From an uncultured Gammaproteobacteria bacterium (GTDB lineage: Bacteria; Pseudomonadota; Gammaproteobacteria; Xanthomonadales; Xanthomonadaceae), in contig CAMPGW010000079.1 in assembly GCA_946885735.1 (NCBI GenBank), positions 1 to 13,674 on the forward strand: DNA of 13,674 nucleotides. Reading direction: 5' to 3'. The position numbers were made by a program, and so were the translations under genes. Below the pieces are notes generated by a model, which worked only from the letters and a program-made list of their open reading frames with translations, did no database searches and had not been told where the DNA came from. Below are positions 1 to 5,203 of the stretch, piece by piece. The stretch's first letter is position 1, and every line of letters begins with the position of its first letter.

Positions 1-836
1 TGCGCCAGATGCTGGAAGCCGGCGTTCACTTCGGCCACCAGACCCGCTACTGGAATCCCAAGATGGGCCCGTACATCTTCGGCGCCCGCGGCAAGATCCA
101 TATCATCAACCTCGAGAAGACGCTGCCGCTGTTCACCGACGCGATGAACTTCGTCTCGGGCCTGGCGCAGAAGCGCGGCACCATCCTGTTCGTCGGCACC
201 AAGCGCTCCGCCCGCGATTCCATCAAGGAAGAAGCCGAGCGTTGCGGCATGCCGTACATGGCGATGCGCTGGCTCGGCGGCACGCTGACCAACTTCCGCA
301 CCGTCAAGCAGTCGGTCGGCCGCCTGAAGGAACTCGAGGCCGCCGAGACCGACGGCACCTTCGAGAAGCTGGTCAAGCACGAAGTGCTGGGCCTGCGCCG
401 CGAGCGCGAGAAGCTGCTGGCCTCGCTGGGCGGCATCAAGGAAATGAACCGCCTGCCGGACGCGCTGTTCGTGATCGACATCGGCCACGAGAACATCGCC
501 GTGCAGGAAGCCAAGACCCTGGGCATCCCGGTGATCGCGGTGGTGGACACCAACTACGATCCCAACCTGGTGGACTACCCGATCCCGGGCAACGACGACG
601 CCATCCGCGCCGTGCAGCTGTACGTGCGCGCCGCCGCCGACTCGGTGCTCGAGGGCAAGGCCGCCGCGCCGATCGTCGCCAACCGCGACGACGAGTTCGT
701 CGAGCTCGACGCCGAGGGCAACCCGGTGGCGAAGGAAGACCGCAAGGGCGCACCGCGCCGTGACCGCGCCGACCGTCCGGGCCCGAAGAAGCCGGGCGGC
801 CCGCGCCGCGATTCCGCTCCGCGCGGCGCGCGCTGA
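1..836 (+). CDS. rpsB: 30S ribosomal protein S2 (5' end outside window)
   Basis: Ribosomal protein S2 of the small subunit; with bS1 it is among the last proteins to join the 30S particle. The frame is open to the left edge: bases 1-8 read as the end of a Met codon, then Arg-Gln, before the Met at 9. Known S2 proteins of this group start a few residues earlier (about MPQVTM), so only roughly five codons are missing. Visible S2 hallmarks are [16 protein letters not shown], a GTKRSAR segment, [10 protein letters not shown] and [12 protein letters not shown]. The core ends near the AVQLY segment. After it comes a tail of about 60 residues whose last 35 are rich in Arg, Pro and Gly ([20 protein letters not shown] region), longer than in E. 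coli S2 (241 aa). tsf follows 96 nt later and is probably co-transcribed. Identity is certain; the function of the tail is not known. Confidence 0.97.
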   Translation, partial: RQMLEAGVHFGHQTRYWNPKMGPYIFGARGKIHIINLEKTLPLFTDAMNFVSGLAQKRGTILFVGTKRSARDSIKEEAERCGMPYMAMRWLGGTLTNFRTVKQSVGRLKELEAAETDGTFEKLVKHEVLGLRREREKLLASLGGIKEMNRLPDALFVIDIGHENIAVQEAKTLGIPVIAVVDTNYDPNLVDYPIPGNDDAIRAVQLYVRAAADSVLEGKAAAPIVANRDDEFVELDAEGNPVAKEDRKGAPRRDRADRPGPKKPGGPRRDSAPRGAR

Positions 837-851
837 GCCAAGGCAACCGAT

Positions 852-868
852 GCCGGGTTCGCCCCGGC
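852..868 (+). promoter_or_regulatory. rpsB-tsf intergenic hairpin, possible attenuator
   Basis: A perfect 6-bp GC stem (GCCGGG at 852-857, CCCGGC at 863-868) closes a 5-nt loop between the rpsB stop and the tsf start. It is followed by a pyrimidine-rich stretch (about 869-883) rather than a pure T-run, so it is at best a weak or partial terminator. E. coli is known to attenuate transcription between rpsB and tsf, which makes a similar role plausible here. That role is inferred. Confidence 0.4.
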
Positions 869-932
869 CTCCCTCCCCTTTCATGGGCGGCCGCGTGCCG
901 CCGTGAACCCTATTCGTTATGAGGAACCTGCA

Positions 933-1808
933 ATGACCGAGATCACCGCCAGCCTGGTGAAGGAACTGCGCGAGCGCTCCGGCGCCGGCATGATGGAGTG
1001 CAAGAAGGCGCTGTCCGAGCACGGCGGCGACATCGAAGTGGCGATGGAAGCCCTGCGCAAGTCGGGCCTGGCCAAGGCCGACAAGAAGGCCGGCCGCGTG
1101 GCCGCCGAGGGTCGCATCGTGTTGGCCCAGGACGGCGGCAAGGCCGTGCTGGTCGAGATCAACTCCGAGACCGACTTCGTCGCCAAGGACGAGAACTTCC
1201 TGTCGTTTGCGAATTCGGTTGCCCAGTCTGCGCTCGCCTCCGGCTCGCAGGACGCCGAGGCGCTGAAGGCCGCGCCGCTGGGCGGCGAAACCGTCGAAGC
1301 CGCCCGCGCCGCGCTCATCGCCAAGGTCGGTGAGAACGTGCAGGTCCGTCGCCTGGTGCGCGTGGACAGCGCCAACACCGTCGCCGGCTACGTGCACGGC
1401 GGCCGCATCGGCGTGCTGGTCGAGGTCAAGGGCGGCGACGCCGAGCTGGCCAAGGGCATCGCCATGCACGTGGCGGCCATGAACCCGCCCTATATCGCCG
1501 CGGGCGACGTGCCGGCCGACTTCATCGCCAAGGAAAAGGAAATCGAGCTGGCCAAGATGTCCGACAAGGACAAGGCCAAGCCGGCCGAGATCCTCGAGAA
1601 GATCATGTCGGGCAAGGTCGCCAAGATCGTCAACGAGGTCACCCTCACCGGCCAGCCCTACGCCCTGGACACCGACAAGACCGTCGGCCAGGTGCTGCAG
1701 GCCGCCAAGGCCGAGGTCGTCTCCATGCACCGCATCGCCGTCGGCGAGGGCATCGAGAAGGTCGTCGAGGACTACGCCGCGGAAGTGGCGAAGGCCATGC
1801 AGGTCTAA
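933..1808 (+). CDS. tsf: Translation elongation factor Ts
   Basis: EF-Ts is the cytosolic guanine-nucleotide exchange factor that recycles EF-Tu. The protein is 291 aa, close to the family length (E. coli 283). The N-terminal UBA-like domain (about 1-50) carries the typical [12 protein letters not shown] segment. The EF-Tu-contacting motif [10 protein letters not shown] lies at residues 80-89, with the Asp-Phe pair at essentially the E. coli 80/81 positions. Two dimerisation subdomains and a coiled-coil-like region ([20 protein letters not shown]) follow. An in-frame GTG at 903 would add ten residues. I chose ATG 933 because GAGGA at 921-925 sits 7 nt upstream and because the protein then begins like other EF-Ts ([17 protein letters not shown]). 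It lies downstream of rpsB and ends in a strong terminator. Confidence 0.98.
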   Translation: MTEITASLVKELRERSGAGMMECKKALSEHGGDIEVAMEALRKSGLAKADKKAGRVAAEGRIVLAQDGGKAVLVEINSETDFVAKDENFLSFANSVAQSALASGSQDAEALKAAPLGGETVEAARAALIAKVGENVQVRRLVRVDSANTVAGYVHGGRIGVLVEVKGGDAELAKGIAMHVAAMNPPYIAAGDVPADFIAKEKEIELAKMSDKDKAKPAEILEKIMSGKVAKIVNEVTLTGQPYALDTDKTVGQVLQAAKAEVVSMHRIAVGEGIEKVVEDYAAEVAKAMQV

Positions 1809-1837
1809 GCACCCGCTGCAAACGCGTCTCACGGACG

Positions 1838-1867
1838 AGCCCGCCGGAAACGGCGGGCTTTTTCTTT
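1838..1867 (+). terminator. Intrinsic terminator after tsf
   Basis: A perfect 9-bp stem, AGCCCGCCG (1838-1846) with CGGCGGGCT (1851-1859), has a GAAA tetraloop and is followed by a T-rich tract (TTTTTCTTT, 1859-1867). It begins 30 nt after the tsf stop and should end the rpsB-tsf transcript. Confidence 0.93.
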
Positions 1868-1892
1868 GGCCGATCGCCGTAGCTGCTACTGT
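1865..1892 (+). promoter_or_regulatory. Weak candidate promoter for the gene at 1923
   Basis: TTTGGC (1865-1870) and TACTGT (1887-1892) are separated by 16 nt, and the second lies about 30 nt before the start codon of the next gene. A promoter is expected here because a strong terminator isolates that gene from tsf. The boxes match sigma-70 consensus only partly, and the first overlaps the terminator T-tract. Confidence 0.25.
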
Positions 1893-1922
1893 CGTCGACT
1901 GCTCGTCGAAAGGACGCCACCA

Positions 1923-2231
1923 ATGAATTACCAACTGGTCCTGAGGTTCCGCAAGACGGCCACGAGCGCGGAGACGCTACGCGCCCTCGAACTCGCGCTC
2001 GGCCAGGACCTGGCCGGAACCGCACAACTGGATGGCCACGACACCGGCGCTCGTAACGTCGACCTGTTCATCGTCACGGCCGACCCGAAGTCCACCTTTC
2101 GCCGGTCCAAGCCCGCACTGGAGCGACTGCAACTGCTCGACAGCGTCACCGCCGCCCATCGGCTGGAGGGCGGCTCGCGGTTCACGGTGGTGTGGCCGCT
2201 CGGCTACGGTCGGCGTTTCACGCTCACCTGA
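1923..2231 (+). CDS. Small protein of unknown function (102 aa)
   Basis: I do not recognise a named family with certainty. The 102-aa protein has no signal peptide or membrane segment. It begins with a beta-strand-like MNYQLVLRFR, then a helix (ETLRALELALGQ), a DGHDTGARNVDLFIVT segment, a second helix with FRRSKPALERL, and a C-terminal strand FTVVWPLGY. The pattern suggests a compact alpha/beta cytosolic domain; the DGHD...DLFI element looks familiar from short hypothetical proteins of proteobacteria. An upstream in-frame ATG at 1866 would overlap the tsf terminator. ATG 1923 is preferred because AAAGGA (1909-1914) lies 8 nt upstream and the conserved-looking part starts there. Base composition is GC-rich like the core genome, unlike the cassette region that follows. 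Confidence 0.75.
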   Translation: MNYQLVLRFRKTATSAETLRALELALGQDLAGTAQLDGHDTGARNVDLFIVTADPKSTFRRSKPALERLQLLDSVTAAHRLEGGSRFTVVWPLGYGRRFTLT

Positions 2232-2558
2232 CCGCCCCGTTGAGTTGCTGACGGGTCATCCGGGGCCGAGTCGATACACGGGCAATCCAGCCCTGCGGCA
2301 CGAAGTCACAACCTTTCCGGCCGACCCCGTTCGCGCCTTCGAGCCGGCGCGCCCACCCCGTTTGGCGCCGCCCCCCGCCATTGAGTCACATGCGAGGCAC
2401 CAATGCACGGCGCTCTCGCTCCGCCGAGCTTGGCGCCATCGTCCAACCCATTGATGCGACTGGAAAGCCGCCTTGACGCCGCCCTGACCGCGGCTCAGGA
2501 TCGCCGTTAACACCCCCTTTGGGGTTCCAAAAGAAAGTTTGCCTTCTGGGGAGGATTG
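2232..2558. other. Gap without a convincing gene
   Basis: These 327 bases hold no reading frame I would call a gene on either strand. Short frames here lack homology cues and ribosome sites. Visible elements are an imperfect terminator-like hairpin just after the stop at 2231 (CCCGT 2236-2240, ACGGG 2251-2255, without a T-run), a GTTTGGC at 2360-2366 identical to the R' core of the attC at 3118, a possible degenerate attC at 2441-2512, and a small hairpin ACCCC/GGGGT at 2512-2525. Base composition drops from GC-rich to mixed at about 2510, just before the lipoprotein gene. Confidence 0.6.
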
Positions 2559-3118
2559 ATGCGTCGGCTAGTTCTCACAGCACTTTTTTTAATTGCGGGC
2601 TGCGACCGGCTGGACAAGGCAACCATGCAGTTCGCGGGCTGGGAGACAGTCGCGCTTTCCTCGCAGCCATTTGAGCTGACCCCTGGAGGCCGCACTTTTA
2701 CCAGCAAAGTTCAAATGAAGGCACTTGGCGTCTCAAATGCCTGTGTCGTCCTAAAGGCAAACTATCCAATGGCGCCGCAGGCACAAATGGATCGAGACTT
2801 TGCGTCCTTACTCCAAGGAGCAAATATCTCGGCGACGGTCACTGCCGATAACGGCCAGGAATATCAACTCAATGGTGTTGGCCAGGCTTGGGCGATGCAG
2901 GGCGCCATCTCTTCCAGCGAGGAGCTCTCCGCCTGCCTTTCATGCAGTTGTGATTCTGAGATTCCGGACGGGACCGTCATAAGGTCTGTGCATATCAAGT
3001 CAGACAAGCCCTTACCAGTTCTTGGCGCCTACTGGCAGTCAATGCCCAAACTTGACTGGCCAGAAGGCTAACGATTCACTCAAGCCGAAGCCCATTCGCG
3101 GCTCGGCTTAACTCAGCG
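2507..3118 (+). mobile_element. Putative integron gene cassette (lipoprotein cassette)
   Basis: A cassette is one short gene plus its attC site, bounded by core sites cleaved between G and TT. The right boundary is clear: the R' core GTTTGGC at 3118-3124. The left boundary is inferred from GTTAACA at 2506-2512, which matches the GTTRRRY core at six of seven positions, coincides with the fall in GC, and leaves a short leader before the gene. On that reading the cassette is 612 bp with one gene in the usual orientation relative to attC. There is no integrase gene in the window, so it would be a CALIN-type element or a remnant. The left end is the uncertain part. Confidence 0.55.
2559..3071 (+). 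CDS. Cassette-borne lipoprotein of unknown function
   Basis: A 170-aa protein I do not recognise. It starts with a lipoprotein signal peptide (MRRLVLTALFLIAGC): two Arg, a hydrophobic core and the lipobox I-A-G-C, with Cys15 as the lipidated residue. Asp16 at the +2 position is the classic inner-membrane retention signal in E. coli; whether that holds here is unknown. Four further cysteines follow: Cys62, and Cys126, 129 and 131 in a C-x2-C-x-C cluster (ACLSCSCDS), suggesting disulfides or a metal site. GGGGAGGA lies at 2548-2555, 3-4 nt before ATG 2559; a TTG at 2556 is the alternative start. The stop codon lies inside the R'' box of the attC site, a typical cassette arrangement. GC is about 53% on sample lines, and AT-rich codons such as TTT and TTA occur. 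The gene is probably foreign. Confidence 0.85.
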   Translation: MRRLVLTALFLIAGCDRLDKATMQFAGWETVALSSQPFELTPGGRTFTSKVQMKALGVSNACVVLKANYPMAPQAQMDRDFASLLQGANISATVTADNGQEYQLNGVGQAWAMQGAISSSEELSACLSCSCDSEIPDGTVIRSVHIKSDKPLPVLGAYWQSMPKLDWPEG

Positions 3119-3124
3119 TTTGGC
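3066..3124 (+). repeat. Integron attC recombination site
   Basis: A 59-bp site with attC architecture. R'' is GGCTAAC (3066-3072) and R' is GTTTGGC (3118-3124), sharing the invariant AAC/GTT pair. The inner stem pairs AAGCCG (3082-3087) with CGGCTT (3104-3109) and AGCC (3089-3092) with GGCT (3100-3103). A single unpaired A at 3088 stands out, like the extrahelical bases by which the integrase recognises the folded bottom strand. The 7-nt terminal loop is CATTCGC. The order and wording (TAAC, ATTC, CAAGCCGA, TTCGCGGC, CGGCTTAACTCA, CGTT) closely resemble the short attC sites of resistance cassettes such as aadA. It directly abuts the stop of the lipoprotein gene. This is the strongest mobile-DNA signal in the window. 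Confidence 0.9.
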
Positions 3125-3148
3125 GGAGAATTCAGGGGCTCTGACAAA

Positions 3149-3427
3149 ATGACATTTTCCAGGCTAATCCAGGCAGCGATCCCCTTGCTGCTTTCCCCCC
3201 TGGTCATTCTTTGGCTGGACAGTTCTGGCAATGACAAGGCCATGGCATTTTCGATTCCGTGGCTGGCTTTCAGCGCCGTCTACCTGATTGTCTTTCTTTT
3301 GCTGTCGCGGCCAGTCAAGAGTACGTTCCTGCTGACCTTGTTCTCGGCTGCCATCTCCGTCGCAGTTGGGGCTTTCGGAGTTTCTTACCTCGTGATTTCA
3401 TACCTGAAGGCACACCAAGGAACCTGA
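3149..3427 (+). CDS. Small three-helix membrane protein, unknown function
   Basis: A 92-aa hydrophobic protein with three predicted membrane helices, at about residues 6-23, 33-53 and 60-86. They are joined by a short polar loop (DSSGNDKA) and a basic one (SRPVKS), with a short polar C-terminus (KAHQGT). No catalytic motif or family is recognised. ATG 3149 has AGGGG at 3134-3138, 10 nt upstream. The start lies 31 nt after the attC crossover point, the distance expected of a gene in the next cassette. GC stays low like the lipoprotein gene, so it probably arrived by the same route. No attC is seen after its stop, so the cassette is either truncated or ends in a degenerate site. Next to the lipoprotein, this hints at an envelope-associated role, but that is a guess. 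Confidence 0.75.
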   Translation: MTFSRLIQAAIPLLLSPLVILWLDSSGNDKAMAFSIPWLAFSAVYLIVFLLLSRPVKSTFLLTLFSAAISVAVGAFGVSYLVISYLKAHQGT

Positions 3428-3435
3428 CTCAGGTT
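3421..3435. repeat. 15-bp palindrome over the stop codon
   Basis: AACCTGA (3421-3427) and TCAGGTT (3429-3435) are perfect inverted repeats around one central C. The palindrome contains the stop codon of the small membrane protein and ends just before the ribosome site (GGAGG 3436-3440) of the next gene. It could be an operator, a translational hairpin between the two genes, or a recombination scar at the right end of the foreign segment. No T-run follows, so it is not a normal terminator. Confidence 0.45.
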
Positions 3436-3443
3436 GGAGGGCC

Positions 3444-3926
3444 ATGCCGATCACTCCATTCCATCTCGGTCCCGGGGCAGCTTTCAAGGCGATCGGCGGC
3501 CGGCACTTCAGCTTCATGGTGTTCGGTGGGTCCCAGGTGCTGATGGACATCGAGCCTGCCGTGCAGATCTTCAGGGGCGCGGATGTGCTCCACGGATACA
3601 CCCATACCCTGGCAGGTGCCCTGCTCATCGGCGCCTTGGCGACGCTGATCGGGCGACCGATCAGCCTCTTCGTTCTCAGACGGCTCTCCGCCCAGTACAG
3701 GCCGTTTTCGTGGGCCGCCTCGGCGACTGGCGCCTTTGTCGGCACGTTCTCGCACATCCTGTTCGACGGACTCATGCACTCCGACATGCGGCCGTTGTGG
3801 CCGCTTGTCCACGGCAACCCGATGCTTGGCCTTGTTCCACTGGGTACACTGCACACGGCTTGCATAGCGCTCGGTATCGCTGGCGGATTGGCGGTGTGGC
3901 TTCGGTCAACCAAGGCTGGTCGTTAG
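3444..3926 (+). CDS. Polytopic membrane protein resembling metal-dependent hydrolases
   Basis: A 160-aa integral membrane protein with regularly placed His/Asp/Glu residues: TPFHLGPG (His7), LMDIEP (Asp35, Glu37), HGYTHT (His50, His54), and SHILFDGLMHSDMRPLWP (His104, Asp108, His112, Asp114). This pattern of membrane-embedded putative metal ligands is that of the uncharacterised membrane-bound metal-dependent hydrolase group (YdjM-like/DUF4184-like). Substrate unknown. Hydrophobic helices lie roughly at 55-80, 88-108 and 128-153. ATG 3444 has GGAGG at 3436-3440, only 3 nt away, and the gene starts 16 nt after the preceding stop, so the two may be co-translated. GC is intermediate between the cassette region and the core genome by eye. 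Family assignment is moderately sure; activity is inference. Confidence 0.75.
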   Translation: MPITPFHLGPGAAFKAIGGRHFSFMVFGGSQVLMDIEPAVQIFRGADVLHGYTHTLAGALLIGALATLIGRPISLFVLRRLSAQYRPFSWAASATGAFVGTFSHILFDGLMHSDMRPLWPLVHGNPMLGLVPLGTLHTACIALGIAGGLAVWLRSTKAGR

Positions 3927-3973
3927 ACTTGCCAGCGCGACTCTTTTCCCTGACGAACCACGAGGTTGCGCCG

Positions 3974-4276
3974 ATGTACGGACTGATAGGAAAGATGACG
4001 GTCGCTCCCGGAACCCGCGACACCGTCCTCGCCGCCCTGCTCGACGGCGTCCGCTCCATGCCCGGGTGCCTGAGCTACATCGTGGCGCACGATCCGACGG
4101 ATGCGGACGCCGTCTGGGTGACGGAAGCCTGGGACAGCAAGGATAGCCACGCGGCCTCGCTCGGGCTTCCCGCGGTGCAGAGGGCGATAGCGGTTGCCCG
4201 CCCCCACATCACCGGATTCGGCCCACGCTTCGAAACCGTTCCGGTCGGCGGGCACGGCCTGGATCCGGTAGCCTGA
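3974..4276 (+). CDS. Antibiotic biosynthesis monooxygenase (ABM) fold protein
   Basis: A 100-aa protein of the dimeric alpha/beta-barrel ABM superfamily, whose members include cofactor-free monooxygenases and stress proteins. Family-like segments are the opening strand MYGLIGKMTVAPG, the helix TRDTVLAALLDGV, SMPGCLSYIVAHDP (residues 28-41), and VWVTEAWDSKDSHAASL (47-63) with His59, a position where the family often has an active-site-region histidine. The frame is open upstream to 3434, but ATG 3974 is the start because the ABM fold begins there and GAGG (3962-3965) sits 8 nt before it. It lies 47 nt after the membrane protein and 29 nt before the glyoxalase-fold gene. The substrate cannot be told from the sequence. 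Confidence 0.85.
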   Translation: MYGLIGKMTVAPGTRDTVLAALLDGVRSMPGCLSYIVAHDPTDADAVWVTEAWDSKDSHAASLGLPAVQRAIAVARPHITGFGPRFETVPVGGHGLDPVA

Positions 4277-4305
4277 GCGCCCTCGGCAAACACCTGGAAT
4301 TGCAC

Positions 4306-4710
4306 ATGGCGAAGGTCACCGGCATCGGCGGCGTGTTCCTGAAGAGCAAGGGCAAGGGCGCCGACCTGGCCGCCTGGTACCACAAGCACCTCGGCGTGAC
4401 CCTGGAGGATTTCGGCGGCGCCGTGCTGCGCTGGCCGGACGACGCCATGAAGGACGGCGGGCTCACCGTCTGGCACGTCGCCGACAGTGGCAGCCAGTGG
4501 TTCAGCCCGAGCGAGTCGCCCTTCATGATCAACTATCGCGTGGACGACCTCGATAGATTGCTCGCGCAACTGCGTGGCGCCGGCGTCACCGTCGTCGCCG
4601 GGCCGGAATCGCACGAGAACGGCAAGTTCGCCTGGGTGATGGATCCGGACGGCAACAAGGTCGAGCTGTGGGAGCCGATGGCCTGGGACCCGAAGAACAA
4701 GGGCGCGTAG
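4306..4710 (+). CDS. Glyoxalase/VOC superfamily protein
   Basis: A 134-aa vicinal-oxygen-chelate fold protein (glyoxalase/bleomycin resistance/dioxygenase superfamily). One module is complete: an opening strand VTGIGGVFLKSK, LAAWYHKHLGVTLED, the strand MINYRVDDLDRLLAQLRGAG (73-92), and the C-terminal VMDPDGNKVELWEP (111-123), where Glu120 is the usual metal ligand. No second VOC module is present, so it should work as a dimer. I chose ATG 4306 over TTG 4300 because TGGA is 7 nt upstream and the family motif begins at once. The reaction is not predictable; many such proteins handle small toxic or xenobiotic molecules. It converges with the - strand gene ending at 4727, leaving 16 nt between stops. 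Confidence 0.9.
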   Translation: MAKVTGIGGVFLKSKGKGADLAAWYHKHLGVTLEDFGGAVLRWPDDAMKDGGLTVWHVADSGSQWFSPSESPFMINYRVDDLDRLLAQLRGAGVTVVAGPESHENGKFAWVMDPDGNKVELWEPMAWDPKNKGA

Positions 4711-4726
4711 GCGACTCCCGCCGCGC

Positions 4727-5119
4727 TCAGGGCGCCCCGCCCTGCAGGCTCTCGGTGTGCGCGACGCACTTCCAGTCGCGGCCGACGCGTATCCAGGTGG
4801 AACTGTCGAAGGCCTGCTGCTCCTGGCGCTCGCCTTCCTTCTCCACCGACTGTGTCACGCGATAGGTGGCGACCGCCACGTCGGGCGTCGGGCACACCAC
4901 GTCCATGTCCTCGAGCCGGTAGTCGACCAGCCGATAGCGGTCGTCGCGCGCCATCCGTTCGTATTCGCCGTGGTCGAACTTCATGGCGCCATGCTGGCTG
5001 ACCATCACCGCGGGTTCGGTGAGCATCGCCGTGGCGACCTCGGCCCGGCCGTCCACCATCGATTGCCAGAACGCCTTCTCGAGGCGCTCGATTTCCTGCT
5101 GCTTGGAGGATGCGTCCAT
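4727..5119 (-). CDS. Nuclear transport factor 2-like (DUF4440/SnoaL-like) protein
   Basis: A 130-aa cytosolic protein with the NTF2-like cone fold. It has an N-terminal helix (EIERLEKAFWQSMVDGRAE), the typical entry LTEPAVMVSQHGAMKFDHGEYERM, a central pair of strands (VAVATYRVTQSVE) and a closing SSTWIRVGRDWKCVAHTESL, the signature end of DUF4440 proteins. These domains form small-ligand pockets in enzymes, binding proteins and toxin-immunity proteins; nothing here tells which. The start at 5119 is supported by AAGGAAG 5 nt upstream on its strand. It follows nlpD in the same direction with a 76-nt gap, where rpoS stands in many other gammaproteobacteria. Confidence 0.85.
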   Translation of the reverse strand: MDASSKQQEIERLEKAFWQSMVDGRAEVATAMLTEPAVMVSQHGAMKFDHGEYERMARDDRYRLVDYRLEDMDVVCPTPDVAVATYRVTQSVEKEGERQEQQAFDSSTWIRVGRDWKCVAHTESLQGGAP

Positions 5120-5168
5120 CGCGGCTTCCTTGCACGGGTCACTGACCGTACAACCGGCAGAGGCTCCC

Positions 5169-5203
5169 GGCCCTGAACCAGGCGCTACCGATGGATCAGG
5201 GCC
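5169..5203 (-). terminator. Inverted repeat at the nlpD stop, possible weak terminator
   Basis: GGCCCTGA and TCAGGGCC form a perfect 8-bp inverted repeat (5169-5176 and 5196-5203) with a 19-nt loop. The nlpD stop codon lies within one arm. No T-run follows in the nlpD direction, so it may be a weak or Rho-assisted end of the operon, or chance in GC-rich DNA. Confidence 0.3.

Noticed and set aside
436..846. Long opposite-strand open frames inside rpsB, tsf and the - strand genes.
   Set aside because: They are GC-driven shadow frames (Arg/Ala/Pro/Gly-rich translations) lying inside clearly identified genes.
2239..2245. GTTGAGT, an exact match to the attC/attI core GTTRRRY just after the stop of the gene at 1923.
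   Set aside because: The pattern is expected by chance about once per kilobase; no R''/L''/L' structure precedes it and it sits in GC-rich native-looking DNA.
2256..2513. An 85-codon frame on the - strand, and a + strand frame (2032-2454), in the gap before the lipoprotein gene.
   Set aside because: Low-complexity Arg/Ser/Gly-rich translations with no ribosome site or recognisable motif; the + strand one overlaps the better-supported gene at 1923-2231.
2512..2525. ACCCC/GGGGT hairpin upstream of the lipoprotein gene as a terminator.
   Set aside because: Only five base pairs and followed by A-rich rather than T-rich sequence on the + strand.
3904..3928. GGTCAAC followed by GTTAGAC at the stop of the metal-hydrolase-like gene, looking like R''/R' boxes of another attC.
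   Set aside because: Only 11 nt separate the two boxes, far too few for the L''/L' stem; the match is probably accidental.
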